Source: DASPKM01 sp963817075 (GTDB lineage: Bacteria; Bacteroidota; Bacteroidia; Chitinophagales; Chitinophagaceae). Taken from it: a stretch of DNA of 64,000 nucleotides. The DNA lies in the NCBI GenBank assembly GCA_963817075.1, contig CAWFMT010000005.1:966807-1030806 (forward strand), in the 5' to 3' direction. Position numbers and translations under genes: made by a program. The notes under the pieces were generated by a model, which saw only the letters and a program-made list of their open reading frames with translations, searched no databases and was not told the DNA's origin. Below, one piece after another: positions 27,133-36,005 of the stretch (position 1 is the stretch's first letter; each line of letters starts with the position of its first letter).

Positions 27133-27723
27133 ATGGCTGCCGAACCAAACAAGATAATAATAATTACTGCCCCGTCTGGCGCGGGCAAAACATCAATCAC
27201 CCGGCACCTGTTAAATGCTTTTCCTCAACTTCAATTTTCAATTTCTGCAGCTACACGTAATGCAAGATCATATGAGCAGGAGGGTCGCGACTATTATTTC
27301 ATGAGCGAGGAAGAATTTCATGATAAGATCAAGAACAATGAATTTGTGGAATGGGAAATGGTCTATGATGGGAAATACTATGGGACACTAAAAAGCGAAT
27401 TAGAGCGGATCTGGGATATGGGCAAAATTCCTGTTCTGGATATTGACGTCAAGGGTGCCATACATGTGCAGGGACAATACCCCGAGTCTACACTTTCCCT
27501 TTTTATTATGCCTCCATCAGTTGAAGAATTGAAAAGGAGATTGGTTTCCAGGGGCACAGAATCCGACGAAAGTCTTCAGGCCAGGATCAATAAGGCCGCT
27601 CACGAGATATCCTTCAAAGATCATTTTCACCAGATAATTGTAAATACAGATTTAAAATCTGCGCAGCTTCAGACTGAAGAAGTTGTAAGAGAATTTCTGA
27701 TCCCTGCCGGCTTCCTCCTCTAA
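27133..27723 (+). CDS. gmk: Guanylate kinase
   Basis: ATP-dependent phosphorylation of GMP to GDP. The 196-residue protein has the P-loop TAPSGAGKTS (12-21), the GMP-binding SAATRNARSYEQEGRDYYF block, EFVEWEMVYDGKYYGT and the VLDIDVKGA strand. Normal family length. In the same direction as the neighbouring CBS-domain gene, 59 bases away. Confidence 0.95.
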   Translation: MAAEPNKIIIITAPSGAGKTSITRHLLNAFPQLQFSISAATRNARSYEQEGRDYYFMSEEEFHDKIKNNEFVEWEMVYDGKYYGTLKSELERIWDMGKIPVLDIDVKGAIHVQGQYPESTLSLFIMPPSVEELKRRLVSRGTESDESLQARINKAAHEISFKDHFHQIIVNTDLKSAQLQTEEVVREFLIPAGFLL

Positions 27724-27782
27724 GTGTTAATCCGTTCCTAATGGCTTTTCTATTGTAAGGGTTTTTCCTACTTTAGCGCACC

Positions 27783-29051
27783 ATGTTCACGTTGATTGGC
27801 ATCATAGCTACTTTAATTGTGGTAGCATTTCTTTCTGGAATTGAGGTGGCTTTCGCAAACGCTAATAAACTTTCCATCGAATTAAATAAAAAGAAGGGTA
27901 GGGCCAGTGGGCAGATACTTTCTTTTTTCATGGAACGTCCCTCCCGTTTTATTGGGACCACGCTGGTGACTTTCAACATTTTCTTTGTCCTTTACGGCTT
28001 ACTCTTTCCCCAGGCTTTTCAGCCACTCAGTCAGCGTCTGATCCATGAAGTGCAATGGCCGGCGGGCTGGGTGAATGCAATTAAGATGGTAGTAGACATC
28101 GTTTTTGCTACTCTTGCCGTATTGATTCTGGGTCAATTCATACCAAGGGCGATCTTCAGGGCCGGAAGTAATTTTTGGATAAGGGTAAGTGCAAGGCCAA
28201 TCAAATTCCTCTATGGTATTTTTTATCCCCTTGCTCATGGTCTGGCGAGGTTTTCATATTTCATATTAGATGTTCTTTTCAATATAAGAGTTGATAAGCA
28301 GAAGGAACCATTTGCAAAGGCAGATTACGAACATGTTTTTCATCAGAATACCGATGAAGAATCTGACAACCAGGATCTGAATACAGAATTATTTGAGAAC
28401 GCACTTTCACTTCCGAATGTGAAAGTCAGGCAATGCCTGGTTCCAAGAAAAGAGATTGAAGGACTGGACATTAATACCCCAATGGAACAAGTGAGAAAAA
28501 AATTTGTTTCAACTCAATTGAGCAAGATGGTGGTTTACGATGGAAACATCGACCACATCTTAGGATATATTCATCAATTAGATCTATTCAAGCAGCCTGC
28601 ATTTGTGAAGGAGATATTGTTACCCATTCCTGCAGTTCCAGAAAGCATGAGTGCTGCGGATCTTATAGGAAAGTTCACAAGGGAGCGTAAAAGTGTGGCT
28701 TGGGTGGTTGATGAATTTGGCGGGACCTCAGGCATTGTGACCATGGAAGACCTCCTGGAGGAGATCTTCGGAGAAATTAAGGACGAATACGATGTTGAAG
28801 AATTTGAAGAGAAGCAGCTATCTGAGACTGAATACATACTTTCGGGAAGGTTGGAACTGGATTACCTCAATGAAAAATATAGCCTTGAATTTCCAAACAA
28901 AGAGTCTGAAACACTTTCAGGGTATATTATTAATGAGTATGAAAAGATCCCAAGAGTAAAAGAAAGGATCATCATCGGGGACCATGAGTTCGAAATGATG
29001 AATGTGAGCGATACCCGGATCGAAATGGTGAGGTTAAGAATCCTCAAGTAA
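27783..29051 (+). CDS. CNNM/CorC-type membrane protein with CBS pair (hemolysin family)
   Basis: A 422-residue protein in the order DUF21 transmembrane domain (about 1-175, four hydrophobic segments), CBS pair (about 205-330, PRKEIEGLDINTP and VVDEFGGTSGIVT) and C-terminal CorC_HlyC domain (340-422). Relatives act in Mg2+/Co2+ export; in Bacteroidota one such protein, GldE, supports gliding. Which applies here is not decidable. A TACTTTAG box lies 11 bases before the ATG. Confidence 0.87.
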   Translation: MFTLIGIIATLIVVAFLSGIEVAFANANKLSIELNKKKGRASGQILSFFMERPSRFIGTTLVTFNIFFVLYGLLFPQAFQPLSQRLIHEVQWPAGWVNAIKMVVDIVFATLAVLILGQFIPRAIFRAGSNFWIRVSARPIKFLYGIFYPLAHGLARFSYFILDVLFNIRVDKQKEPFAKADYEHVFHQNTDEESDNQDLNTELFENALSLPNVKVRQCLVPRKEIEGLDINTPMEQVRKKFVSTQLSKMVVYDGNIDHILGYIHQLDLFKQPAFVKEILLPIPAVPESMSAADLIGKFTRERKSVAWVVDEFGGTSGIVTMEDLLEEIFGEIKDEYDVEEFEEKQLSETEYILSGRLELDYLNEKYSLEFPNKESETLSGYIINEYEKIPRVKERIIIGDHEFEMMNVSDTRIEMVRLRILK

Positions 29052-29189
29052 AAATTTGACTCTGATCAAATCATGAGCTTAGGATTGACAATTGACTTCC
29101 CTTCATCACAGAAAAACTTCGTTTGTCACAAAAAACCCTTTACAGGAGCGCATTCTGTCTATTTTAATATATATAAAAACTCCCCTTTT

Positions 29190-31760
29190 ATGAGCAAATC
29201 GCTTTCCATTTTATTGGGCGGCCTTTTCTTGCTGTCACTAAGTGTACAGGCACAGGAAAAAGGCAAGACCCAACCAATGCCTGTTGATACAGCTAAACCG
29301 GCTCCGCCGAAAAAAGTTGGTATTCAGGATAAGGTCAAAACCAGTAAGAAGATCGATGGTCTTTTTACTATCTACCAGGATACTGTCACTGGCAGTGTTC
29401 AATTGTATGTAAAGAAAAACCAACTGGGTAAAGAATACATCTACCAGAGTTTTTCTATCAATGGACCTACTTCTCTCTATCTTAATCAAAGCATGCATCG
29501 GTCTACTCTTGTTTTCAAGATGCAAAAATTCTTTGATAAACTTGAGATGGGTAATGTGAACACGCAGTTTTTTTACGACAAGGCTAATGCCATCAGTAAG
29601 ACAGATGGTGTTGATGTACCCGAGTCAATCTTCCTCTCTGAAAAAATTTCAGCTGAAGATAGTGATGGATACCTGATCAACGCTGATGCACTTTTCGTAA
29701 GTGAAAAACTTGACCCTGTTAAGCCGCTGCTGCCACCAGGAATTCCTCCAGGAGCTATTTTCAATCTTGGCGGACTTAATCCAACTAAATCAAAGTATCA
29801 TTCAGTACGTTCTTTCCCAAACAACACTGACGTAGTTGTTGATCTGGCGTATGATAACCCGGCTCCTTTTAACCAGGGTGGCAAGGATATCACTGATGCC
29901 AGATATGTGCGTGTAAGAATGCAACACAGTTTTATCGAAATGCCACAGAATGATTACCAACCACGTCGTGACGATCCACGTGTTGGATATTTCATGTTGG
30001 AAAGAAACAATCAGACCAGCAGAAAAGTTTTACCATACCAGGATGTGATCAATCGTTGGCATCTGAAGAAAAAGGACCCTACTGCCGCATTAAGCGAACC
30101 AGTTGAACCAATTGTTTGGTGGGTTGAAAACACAACACCTGTTGAATACCGCGACATGATTGTTGCCGCAGGTTTGAAATGGAATGAGGCTTTTGAAAAA
30201 GCAGGATTCAAGAATGCAGTTGTGATGAAAATCATGCCTGATAATGCTGAATGGGATCCAGCTGACATCCGTTACAATGTGATTCGTTGGGTTTCTTCTG
30301 CGAATCCTCCTTACGGAGCTATTGGGCCCAGTTTCGTAAATCCACAAACAGGCCAGATACTTGGAGCCGACATCACAATTGAGTGGGCTGCCGGAAGTAT
30401 CTATCCAGTTTATTATGATCTTTTCAATGCAGAACAGAGTGAGCAGAATGCGATCATGCAAGAAATTCACAAGAAGAATGGACACTTCTGCACTCTTGCC
30501 AGCGAGTTGAAAGCTCAGCTTATGGCAGGATATACAATTGCAGAAGCAAATGGTCTTTCTGAAGCAGAGTTGATGGAAATTCACAAAGAGTTTCTATACT
30601 ACCTGATCATGCATGAAATGGGCCATACGTTAGGCTTGAATCATAATATGAAGTCCAGCCAACTTTGGAAACTATCTGAAATTCATAATAAAGAACTAAC
30701 AAGCAAATCAGGTTTGATTGGATCAGTTATGGATTATCCTGCTATCAACGTATCTCTTGACAGGACTAAACAAGGTGATTATTTCACTACAAAAGCAGGA
30801 CCTTATGATCTTTGGGCGATAGAATATGGATATACCCCAACTAAAGCCGGCGAGGAAGAAGCTGTTCTTACAAAAATTCTTTCCCGCAGTACAGAACCTC
30901 AACTTGCTTTTGGTAATGATGCAGATGATATGCGTTCTCCAGGTAAAGCAATTGATCCACGTGTGATGATCAATGATCTTTCTGGAGATGCAGTTGCCTA
31001 CGGCGAAGAAAGATTGAAATTGATCAACAATATCATGGCTAAGATCAAGGACAAATCTGCTGCAGGTACTCCTTATGTTGAACTTAGAGCCAGGTATAAC
31101 GTATTGAACGGACAACGTAACGGTATGATAGCAGCCATTAGCAAATATGTTGGTGGAGTTTATATCGACAGAAGCGTTGTTGGACAGAATCCTGGCAGCA
31201 AACCATTCACTCCGGTTGCTTTAGCAACTCAGAAAAAGGCAATTGAATTATTGAATAAGTATGTGTTTGCTCCGGATGCATTTGCGGTTGATCAGGCATT
31301 GTTCCCTTATCTTCAATTACAAAGAAGAGGGTTTAATTTCTTCTCAACTACAGAGGATCCTAAGCTTACTGGTATTTATCAGAACCTTCAGACCAATGCC
31401 CTTGTACATTTGCTGCACCCTGTAACTCTGCAAAGAATTACAAACAGTCGCTTGTATGGAAATCAATACAGCGCGGCTGAGGTTATCAGTGATCTTTCAA
31501 AAGGCATTTTTACTGCTGACATGGCTGGTAAAGTGAATGTTTACAGACAATACCTCCAGGTTCAATATGTAAAGATGCTTGCGAATATTATTGATTCGCC
31601 GCAGAGCGCGGCCTATGATGAAGTTGCGAAGGGAGCAGCCTTGCATAACCTGAAAAAAATAAAATCGTTGTTGGCGACTGCAGTTTCTCCTGATGAAGAA
31701 ACCAAGGCTCACCGTAACAACCTGATCTTTATTATTGATAAAGCAACTTCAGTAAAATAA
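29190..31760 (+). CDS. Exported zinc-dependent metalloprotease (DUF5117/DUF4953 type)
   Basis: An 856-residue protein with a signal peptide (LSVQAQ cleavage), a basic Pro/Lys-rich linker, an N-terminal DUF5117-like domain and a zincin catalytic domain: His475-Glu-x-x-His479 and His485 in HEMGHTLGLNH, the metzincin-like extended site, with a Met-turn candidate SVMDYP downstream. I moved the start from 29073 to ATG 29190 because the first 39 residues lack any signal and hide the signal peptide. It is common in Bacteroidota; substrate unknown. A good terminator follows. Confidence 0.88.
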   Translation: MSKSLSILLGGLFLLSLSVQAQEKGKTQPMPVDTAKPAPPKKVGIQDKVKTSKKIDGLFTIYQDTVTGSVQLYVKKNQLGKEYIYQSFSINGPTSLYLNQSMHRSTLVFKMQKFFDKLEMGNVNTQFFYDKANAISKTDGVDVPESIFLSEKISAEDSDGYLINADALFVSEKLDPVKPLLPPGIPPGAIFNLGGLNPTKSKYHSVRSFPNNTDVVVDLAYDNPAPFNQGGKDITDARYVRVRMQHSFIEMPQNDYQPRRDDPRVGYFMLERNNQTSRKVLPYQDVINRWHLKKKDPTAALSEPVEPIVWWVENTTPVEYRDMIVAAGLKWNEAFEKAGFKNAVVMKIMPDNAEWDPADIRYNVIRWVSSANPPYGAIGPSFVNPQTGQILGADITIEWAAGSIYPVYYDLFNAEQSEQNAIMQEIHKKNGHFCTLASELKAQLMAGYTIAEANGLSEAELMEIHKEFLYYLIMHEMGHTLGLNHNMKSSQLWKLSEIHNKELTSKSGLIGSVMDYPAINVSLDRTKQGDYFTTKAGPYDLWAIEYGYTPTKAGEEEAVLTKILSRSTEPQLAFGNDADDMRSPGKAIDPRVMINDLSGDAVAYGEERLKLINNIMAKIKDKSAAGTPYVELRARYNVLNGQRNGMIAAISKYVGGVYIDRSVVGQNPGSKPFTPVALATQKKAIELLNKYVFAPDAFAVDQALFPYLQLQRRGFNFFSTTEDPKLTGIYQNLQTNALVHLLHPVTLQRITNSRLYGNQYSAAEVISDLSKGIFTADMAGKVNVYRQYLQVQYVKMLANIIDSPQSAAYDEVAKGAALHNLKKIKSLLATAVSPDEETKAHRNNLIFIIDKATSVK

Positions 31761-31814
31761 GAACCCATAGGTTCTATTTTATCTGGTTGTTTAATTAAAT
31801 AGTTCAATATTTTA

Positions 31815-31846
31815 GAGACCCCGGTCAATCCGGGGTTTCTATTTTT
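31815..31846 (+). terminator. Rho-independent terminator after the metalloprotease gene
   Basis: Perfect 7-base stem ACCCCGG / CCGGGGT (31818-31824, 31830-31836), five-base loop, followed by TTTCTATTTTT. Confidence 0.85.
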
Positions 31847-31879
31847 ACAGGATCGATGCCGGGCTAGCTGTTTTACAGC

Positions 31880-31887
31880 TAAATTTG
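31880..31887 (+). promoter_or_regulatory. Putative -7 element for tatC
   Basis: TAAATTTG matches TAnnTTTG, 26 bases before the ATG at 31914; no -33 TTG at the right distance. Confidence 0.35.
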
Positions 31888-31913
31888 CCCCGCTTTCTAC
31901 AGGGCATTCGGAA

Positions 31914-32762
31914 ATGAAAAAACTTTTTAATAGAACTGACGAGCAGGGTGAAATGTCCTTCATAGATCACCTTGAAGCATTAAGATGGCATATCATCAGG
32001 TCATTGATCGCTATCATGGTAGCTGCGGTTCTCATTTTCCTAAAGATCGATTGGGTTTTCGATAAGGTAATCCTTGGTCCCATTCAAAAGGATTTCGTCA
32101 CTTATGATGGGCTTTGCAGGTTCAGCCATTGGGCTGGAATGGGTGATGCGCTTTGCATGCCAGTTGTAAATCTCAGATTACAGGCCAACACCTTTGGTAC
32201 CCAATTCATGACGAGCATTAGTATTGCCTTTTTGGGAGGATTTCTATTTGCCTTTCCTTATGTTTTCTGGGAGCTATGGCGGTTTGTGCGGCCAGCTCTT
32301 ACCACCAGGGAATTGAAAAGTACAAGAGGTTCAATTTTTTGGGTCTCATTGTTTTTTTTCACCGGCGCGGCCTTTGGTTATTTTCTGTTGGCTCCCTTTA
32401 CCTATAGCTTCCTGGCAAATTATCAACTTGGAACTACAGGGATCATGCAAACAATTCCCACCCTGGCGGACTATATTGAAAATCTTGTGAATATGATCCT
32501 GGGTTCAGCCCTTGCATTTCAACTCCCGGTAATTTCATATGTATTGACCAAGATCGGTCTTATCACACCTACCTTTCTAAGAACCTACAGGAAGTACGCA
32601 TATGTTGCTATCCTGATCGTGGCCGCCATCATTACCCCTTCACCTGATTGGATGAGCCAGATGATCGTCACTACTCCTCTTATACTATTATATGAACTAA
32701 GTATAACAATCTCAAAAAGAGCACATCGGGCTGAAGAGAAGAAGATGGCAGAGTGGGAGTAG
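31914..32762 (+). CDS. tatC: Sec-independent protein translocase TatC
   Basis: Core receptor of the twin-arginine pathway in the inner membrane. The 282-residue protein begins with the conserved MSFIDHLEALRWHIIRS amphipathic motif and has six hydrophobic segments, with FAFPYVFWELWRFVRPAL and FFTGAAFGYFLLAP typical of the family. A long insertion between the first two helices (CRFSHWAGMGDALCMPVV) is a Bacteroidota feature. No tatA is adjacent. The Tat-signal protein at the left edge is one possible client. Confidence 0.94.
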   Translation: MKKLFNRTDEQGEMSFIDHLEALRWHIIRSLIAIMVAAVLIFLKIDWVFDKVILGPIQKDFVTYDGLCRFSHWAGMGDALCMPVVNLRLQANTFGTQFMTSISIAFLGGFLFAFPYVFWELWRFVRPALTTRELKSTRGSIFWVSLFFFTGAAFGYFLLAPFTYSFLANYQLGTTGIMQTIPTLADYIENLVNMILGSALAFQLPVISYVLTKIGLITPTFLRTYRKYAYVAILIVAAIITPSPDWMSQMIVTTPLILLYELSITISKRAHRAEEKKMAEWE

Positions 32763-32812
32763 AGGGAATTTTGAAATTTTGAAATTTTGGAATTGGGAAA
32801 TTGAGATCTTCC

Positions 32813-32850
32813 TTGTGAACCCTTGCGTCTTTGTTTCTTGGCGGTTAAAT
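32813..32850. repeat. Dispersed CTTTGTTTCTTGGCGGTTAA-type repeat, copy 3
   Basis: Reads TTGTGAACCCTTGCGTCTTTG ... GGCGGTTAAAT; see 17161-17200 for the family. AAATTTTG words precede it at 32770-32790. Confidence 0.55.
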
Positions 32851-32881
32851 CCTACATACCTTTATACATTAATTTTTACAC

Positions 32882-33343
32882 ATGATTTTCGACCTCGCCA
32901 AGCCTATTGCAATTGGATCTGACCATGCCGGATTTGAACAGAAAACAGTGCTTGTAAAATTCCTCAATGAAAAAGGATATCAGGTAAGTGATATGGGTGT
33001 CTACGAAAACAAGTCGGTTGATTATCCTGATTATGCGCATCCGGTAGCATCTGCTGTTGAGGAAGGTGAAGCGGCATTTGGCATTCTTCTATGTGGCAGC
33101 GCAAATGGTGTTTGCATGACGGCCAACAAACACCAGGGAATTAGGGCAGCTCTCTGCTGGCAAACTGATATTGCAAGATTATCAAGACAACATAACGACG
33201 CAAACGTTATCTGTATCCCAGCCCGATTTGTTGCAGATGAATACGCCAAACATATTCTTCAGGCATTCATTGAAACCAAATTTGAAGGTGGGCGGCATGA
33301 GAATCGTGTTGGGAAGATTGCGTGTGGAATGCCAACGAGGTGA
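32882..33343 (+). CDS. rpiB: Ribose-5-phosphate isomerase B
   Basis: Interconverts ribose 5-phosphate and ribulose 5-phosphate in the pentose phosphate pathway. The 153-residue protein has the N-terminal IGSDHAGF motif, catalytic Cys71 in LLCGSANGVCMTANK, and a C-terminal HENRVGKI. Family-typical length. It stands alone behind a repeat spacer. Confidence 0.95.
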   Translation: MIFDLAKPIAIGSDHAGFEQKTVLVKFLNEKGYQVSDMGVYENKSVDYPDYAHPVASAVEEGEAAFGILLCGSANGVCMTANKHQGIRAALCWQTDIARLSRQHNDANVICIPARFVADEYAKHILQAFIETKFEGGRHENRVGKIACGMPTR

Positions 33344-33371
33344 TTCCAATATTAGATTTTACGCAATAGTA

Positions 33372-33505
33372 AAAAGCACTAAAAATCAAATCACAAGTTC
33401 CAAAGAATAGAGAGCCAATAATCAAATTATCAAGCAATTAATTATTGGAATTTGATTTTCTTTATTTGGTTATTGTTATTTGGAATTTGTGGTTTTTAGA
33501 AAGTT
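33372..33505. repeat. Imperfect ~130-base inverted-repeat element, copy 2
   Basis: Left arm AAAAATCAAATCACAAGTTCC, right arm ending GGAATTTGTGGTTTTTAG; the arms pair imperfectly around a central AATCAAATTATCAAGCAATT region. Homologous to 17211-17335. Non-coding, between rpiB and a convergent gene. Confidence 0.6.
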
Positions 33506-33551
33506 GCTCTTGAATTCAACCAGTCAACAACTCAACTAATCAACACCATCA

Positions 33552-34526
33552 TTACCAACCTAAGATCCACGCAAACACTAAGGGAACTACAATCGTAGCG
33601 TCACTTTCAATGATATATTTCGGCGTATTAATATCCAATTTCCCCCAGGTTATTTTTTCATTTGGATGAGCACCTGAATAAGATCCATATGAGGTGGTTG
33701 AATCACTCACCTGGCAGAAATAACTCCAGAAAGGAATATCATGCATTTCGAGATCCTGGTACATCATCGGTACAACACAAATTGGAAAATCACCGGCAAT
33801 GCCTCCACCTACCTGAAAGAAACCAATCCCTTTGCCGGATGAATTTTGTTTGTAGTATTCCGCCAGCCAAACCATGTATTCAATCCCGCTTTTCATGGTG
33901 CTCGCCTTTAATTCCTGCTTGATCACATAGGAAGCAAAAATATTTCCCATGGTACTGTCTTCCCATCCACCTACTACGATTGGAAGATTTTTTTCAGCAG
34001 CAGCAACCATCCAGCTATCCTTTGGATCGATCTCATAATCCTGTTTCATCACGCCACTCAATAATAATTTATACATGTATTCGTGCGGAAAATATCGCTC
34101 TTTATTTTGTTCGGCATCTTTCCAGATCTTATGAATATGTCGCTGGATCTTCCTGAATGCCTCTTCTTCAGGAATACAGGTATCGGTCACCCGGTTCAGA
34201 CCCTGTTCTAATAATTCCCATTCCTGCTGGGGAGTGAGGTCTCTCCAGTTCGGTATTCTCTTGTAATGAGTGTGGGCCACAAGGTTCATAATGTCCTCTT
34301 CAAGATTTGCCCCTGTGCAACTGATAATATCCACTTTTCCCTGGCGTATCATTTCTGCCAACGAAACTCCCAATTCAGCTGTACTCATGGCGCCCGCAAG
34401 GGTTACCATCATTTTTCCACCTTCTGCCAGATGAGTCTCATAGCCCTTAGCCGCATCTACAAGTGCAGCTGCGTTAAAATGTCGGAAGTGGTGTTGGATG
34501 AAGTTTGAAATGGGCCCTTTATTCAT
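33552..34526 (-). CDS. Deoxyhypusine synthase-like protein
   Basis: A 324-residue NAD-dependent enzyme of the DHS fold. The catalytic lysine of eukaryotic DHS (in SWGK) is kept as Lys296 in ITWGKL, and GAMSTAELG, SCTGANLEEDI and VVGGWEDSTMGN match the NAD and spermidine sites. Bacteria lack eIF5A, so this group is thought to transfer the aminobutyl group to another acceptor, for example putrescine to give homospermidine; this is inference. ATG 34526 was chosen over an in-frame TTG at 34550 because the -7 box overlaps that region. Confidence 0.85.
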   Translation of the reverse strand: MNKGPISNFIQHHFRHFNAAALVDAAKGYETHLAEGGKMMVTLAGAMSTAELGVSLAEMIRQGKVDIISCTGANLEEDIMNLVAHTHYKRIPNWRDLTPQQEWELLEQGLNRVTDTCIPEEEAFRKIQRHIHKIWKDAEQNKERYFPHEYMYKLLLSGVMKQDYEIDPKDSWMVAAAEKNLPIVVGGWEDSTMGNIFASYVIKQELKASTMKSGIEYMVWLAEYYKQNSSGKGIGFFQVGGGIAGDFPICVVPMMYQDLEMHDIPFWSYFCQVSDSTTSYGSYSGAHPNEKITWGKLDINTPKYIIESDATIVVPLVFAWILGW

Positions 34527-34547
34527 GTCATGTTTTTTATAGTGCGG

Positions 34548-34555
34548 CAAAGGTA
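34548..34555 (-). promoter_or_regulatory. Putative -7 element for the DHS-like gene
   Basis: Minus-strand TACCTTTG, an exact TAnnTTTG match 21 bases upstream of the ATG. Confidence 0.45.
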
Positions 34556-34590
34556 AATACTATCAGATACCAGCAGTTATTAAATCAAAA

Positions 34591-34609
34591 CTCCCGCCAA
34601 AGACGGGAG
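34591..34609 (-). terminator. Intrinsic terminator after the 34673-35122 gene
   Basis: CTCCCG / CGGGAG stem with a seven-base loop, followed on the minus strand by TTTTGATTT and on the plus strand by CTTGTTTTT. Likely ends the PepSY-like gene and shields the DHS-like promoter. Confidence 0.65.
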
Positions 34610-34672
34610 CTTGTTTTTCCAACTAAAACCAACTGTGTCCAGAGGACTATATAATAAAGAGTTTATTGATCC

Positions 34673-35122
34673 TTAATCTGCGGATTTCTTTTCTTTCTTA
34701 TATGTCAACCAGTCGTTGAAATCATCTGATTTCAAAACGAGTTTCTGATCAGCATTCTCCAAGGTGATGTAGTAAGTAGTTGAACCTCCGGAAACCATTT
34801 CAAAAAGATCTGAAATCCAGTAATCACCATGGCTTTTCTTCACTGAGCTTAAAAGGCTTATGGGTAATTGTTCTGTGGTAATATTCCTGGTAATTGCTAC
34901 CAGATCACCTTCCACATTGTAATACGCGAACATCACTTTTTCATTCAGGCTAAAAGTGGCTTTCACCAATTCTCCTGTTTTTTGCCATTTAACATCCTTT
35001 GCTGAAGTAAAATCCTTCTTGAAAGATTGTTCTGCTCTTTGACTGATCGTTTCTTCACCGTTTGCGAAGCTGGATGCCCCTACTAGAAGGGAGAAGGCCA
35101 GCATTAAAATTGACTTTTTCAT
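34673..35122 (-). CDS. Secreted PepSY-like (BLIP-fold) protein
   Basis: A 149-residue protein with a signal peptide (ending SSFAN) and one alpha/beta domain: SFKKDFTSAKDVKW, then a strand pair (KATFSLNEKVMFAYYN), TEQLPISLLSSVKK and YYITLENADQKLVLK. This pattern is that of the putative beta-lactamase-inhibitor-like PepSY domains abundant in Bacteroidota. Paralogous to 35218-35667 upstream. No function known; role in the periplasm inferred. Confidence 0.7.
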   Translation of the reverse strand: MKKSILMLAFSLLVGASSFANGEETISQRAEQSFKKDFTSAKDVKWQKTGELVKATFSLNEKVMFAYYNVEGDLVAITRNITTEQLPISLLSSVKKSHGDYWISDLFEMVSGGSTTYYITLENADQKLVLKSDDFNDWLTYKKEKKSAD

Positions 35123-35217
35123 TTTGATTGTTTATTGCCTTTTTGGGGCTGGTTACTTATTTTTTAATTGTTTGAGAATAGGACGTCTGGTTATTAAATT
35201 AGGTTACAGATTATTTT

Positions 35218-35667
35218 TTATTGTTGCACTTTCTTAACAGTCTTAAGGATGTCAATGCCTCCAGACGTATATATCCTTGCATCCACTACTTTACTGGCTG
35301 ATGCCGCTGTTAGAAGGTAACTGGTTTCATTCCCTTTCACTATTTCCTGGATCCTTGAAATAGTAGAAGAAGAAAATCTTTCCTGAATTGTTCTTGAAAC
35401 CAAAATTGGAAGTTGTTCGTTTGAAATCTGCCTGGCGAAGGAGATCAATTCACCTTCTTCAGTGAAATATGCATCCATTATCTGGTTGTCCTGGATGAAA
35501 CTTGCATGGAGAATTCCACTGCCTACAGATTCCCAACTTGGATTGAAAGCGGTTGCAAATTCCTTTTGGAAGGCTGATTTTACTCTTTCTGATACTTTAA
35601 TGTCTGATGCAATACTGCCCGTTGCGATTGTTACTGCCATTGCTGCTGTTAGAAAAAACTTTTTCAT
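35218..35667 (-). CDS. Secreted PepSY-like (BLIP-fold) protein, paralog
   Basis: Also 149 residues, with a signal peptide (ending GSIAS), AFQKEFATAFNPSW, HASFIQDNQIMDAYFTEEGELISFARQ cut short here, NEQLPILVSRTIQ and YLLTAASASKVVDARI. Same block order as its downstream neighbour; the pair arose by tandem duplication. Likely co-transcribed from the promoter at 35727-35757. Confidence 0.7.
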   Translation of the reverse strand: MKKFFLTAAMAVTIATGSIASDIKVSERVKSAFQKEFATAFNPSWESVGSGILHASFIQDNQIMDAYFTEEGELISFARQISNEQLPILVSRTIQERFSSSTISRIQEIVKGNETSYLLTAASASKVVDARIYTSGGIDILKTVKKVQQ

Positions 35668-35726
35668 GTTCTGAAATTTTGAAGGTTTAATGATTAATGA
35701 TTATCGGTTGTTTGTTTACGATGGGT

Positions 35727-35757
35727 CAAAAGTATATCGGGAAACTGCGGGTTACAA
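35727..35757 (-). promoter_or_regulatory. Promoter for the PepSY-like gene pair
   Basis: Minus-strand TACTTTTG (35734 to 35727) with TTG (35757 to 35755) 20 bases upstream, fitting the Bacteroidota promoter pattern; leader about 53 bases. Confidence 0.55.
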
Positions 35758-35780
35758 GCTAATTGGTATCTGCGGCTGCG

Positions 35781-35800
35781 CAGGTTAATGCAGGTTAAAG
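35781..35800. promoter_or_regulatory. Tandem 10-base direct repeat, possible regulator site
   Basis: CAGGTTAATG CAGGTTAAAG lies just upstream of the -33 element. A third GGTTAA occurs near 35897. No regulator known. Confidence 0.25.
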
Positions 35801-36005
35801 GAGAATCTCCTGAATTATTTCAAATTGTCGTTTGAATCGTCTGGAACCCGCGCCAGGAGAGCATTACAAAATGTTTCTTAAAGAAATATTAAAACCGGTT
35901 AATTCAAGGTTAAAATACAAATCCGGTTGCAACCATTCTAGTTTCTGCGGATTTTCATGAATTTGACGCTCTTTTGAGGCGATGCTTAATTTTACCTGAC
36001 TAAGT

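Larger units (their letters stand above)
35668..36005. other. Divergent intergenic region
   Basis: Separates the PepSY-like pair (minus) and the AcpH-like gene (plus). Contains the promoter at 35727-35757 and a tandem 10-base repeat CAGGTTAATG/CAGGTTAAAG at 35781-35800 that may be a regulator site. No gene. Confidence 0.5.
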
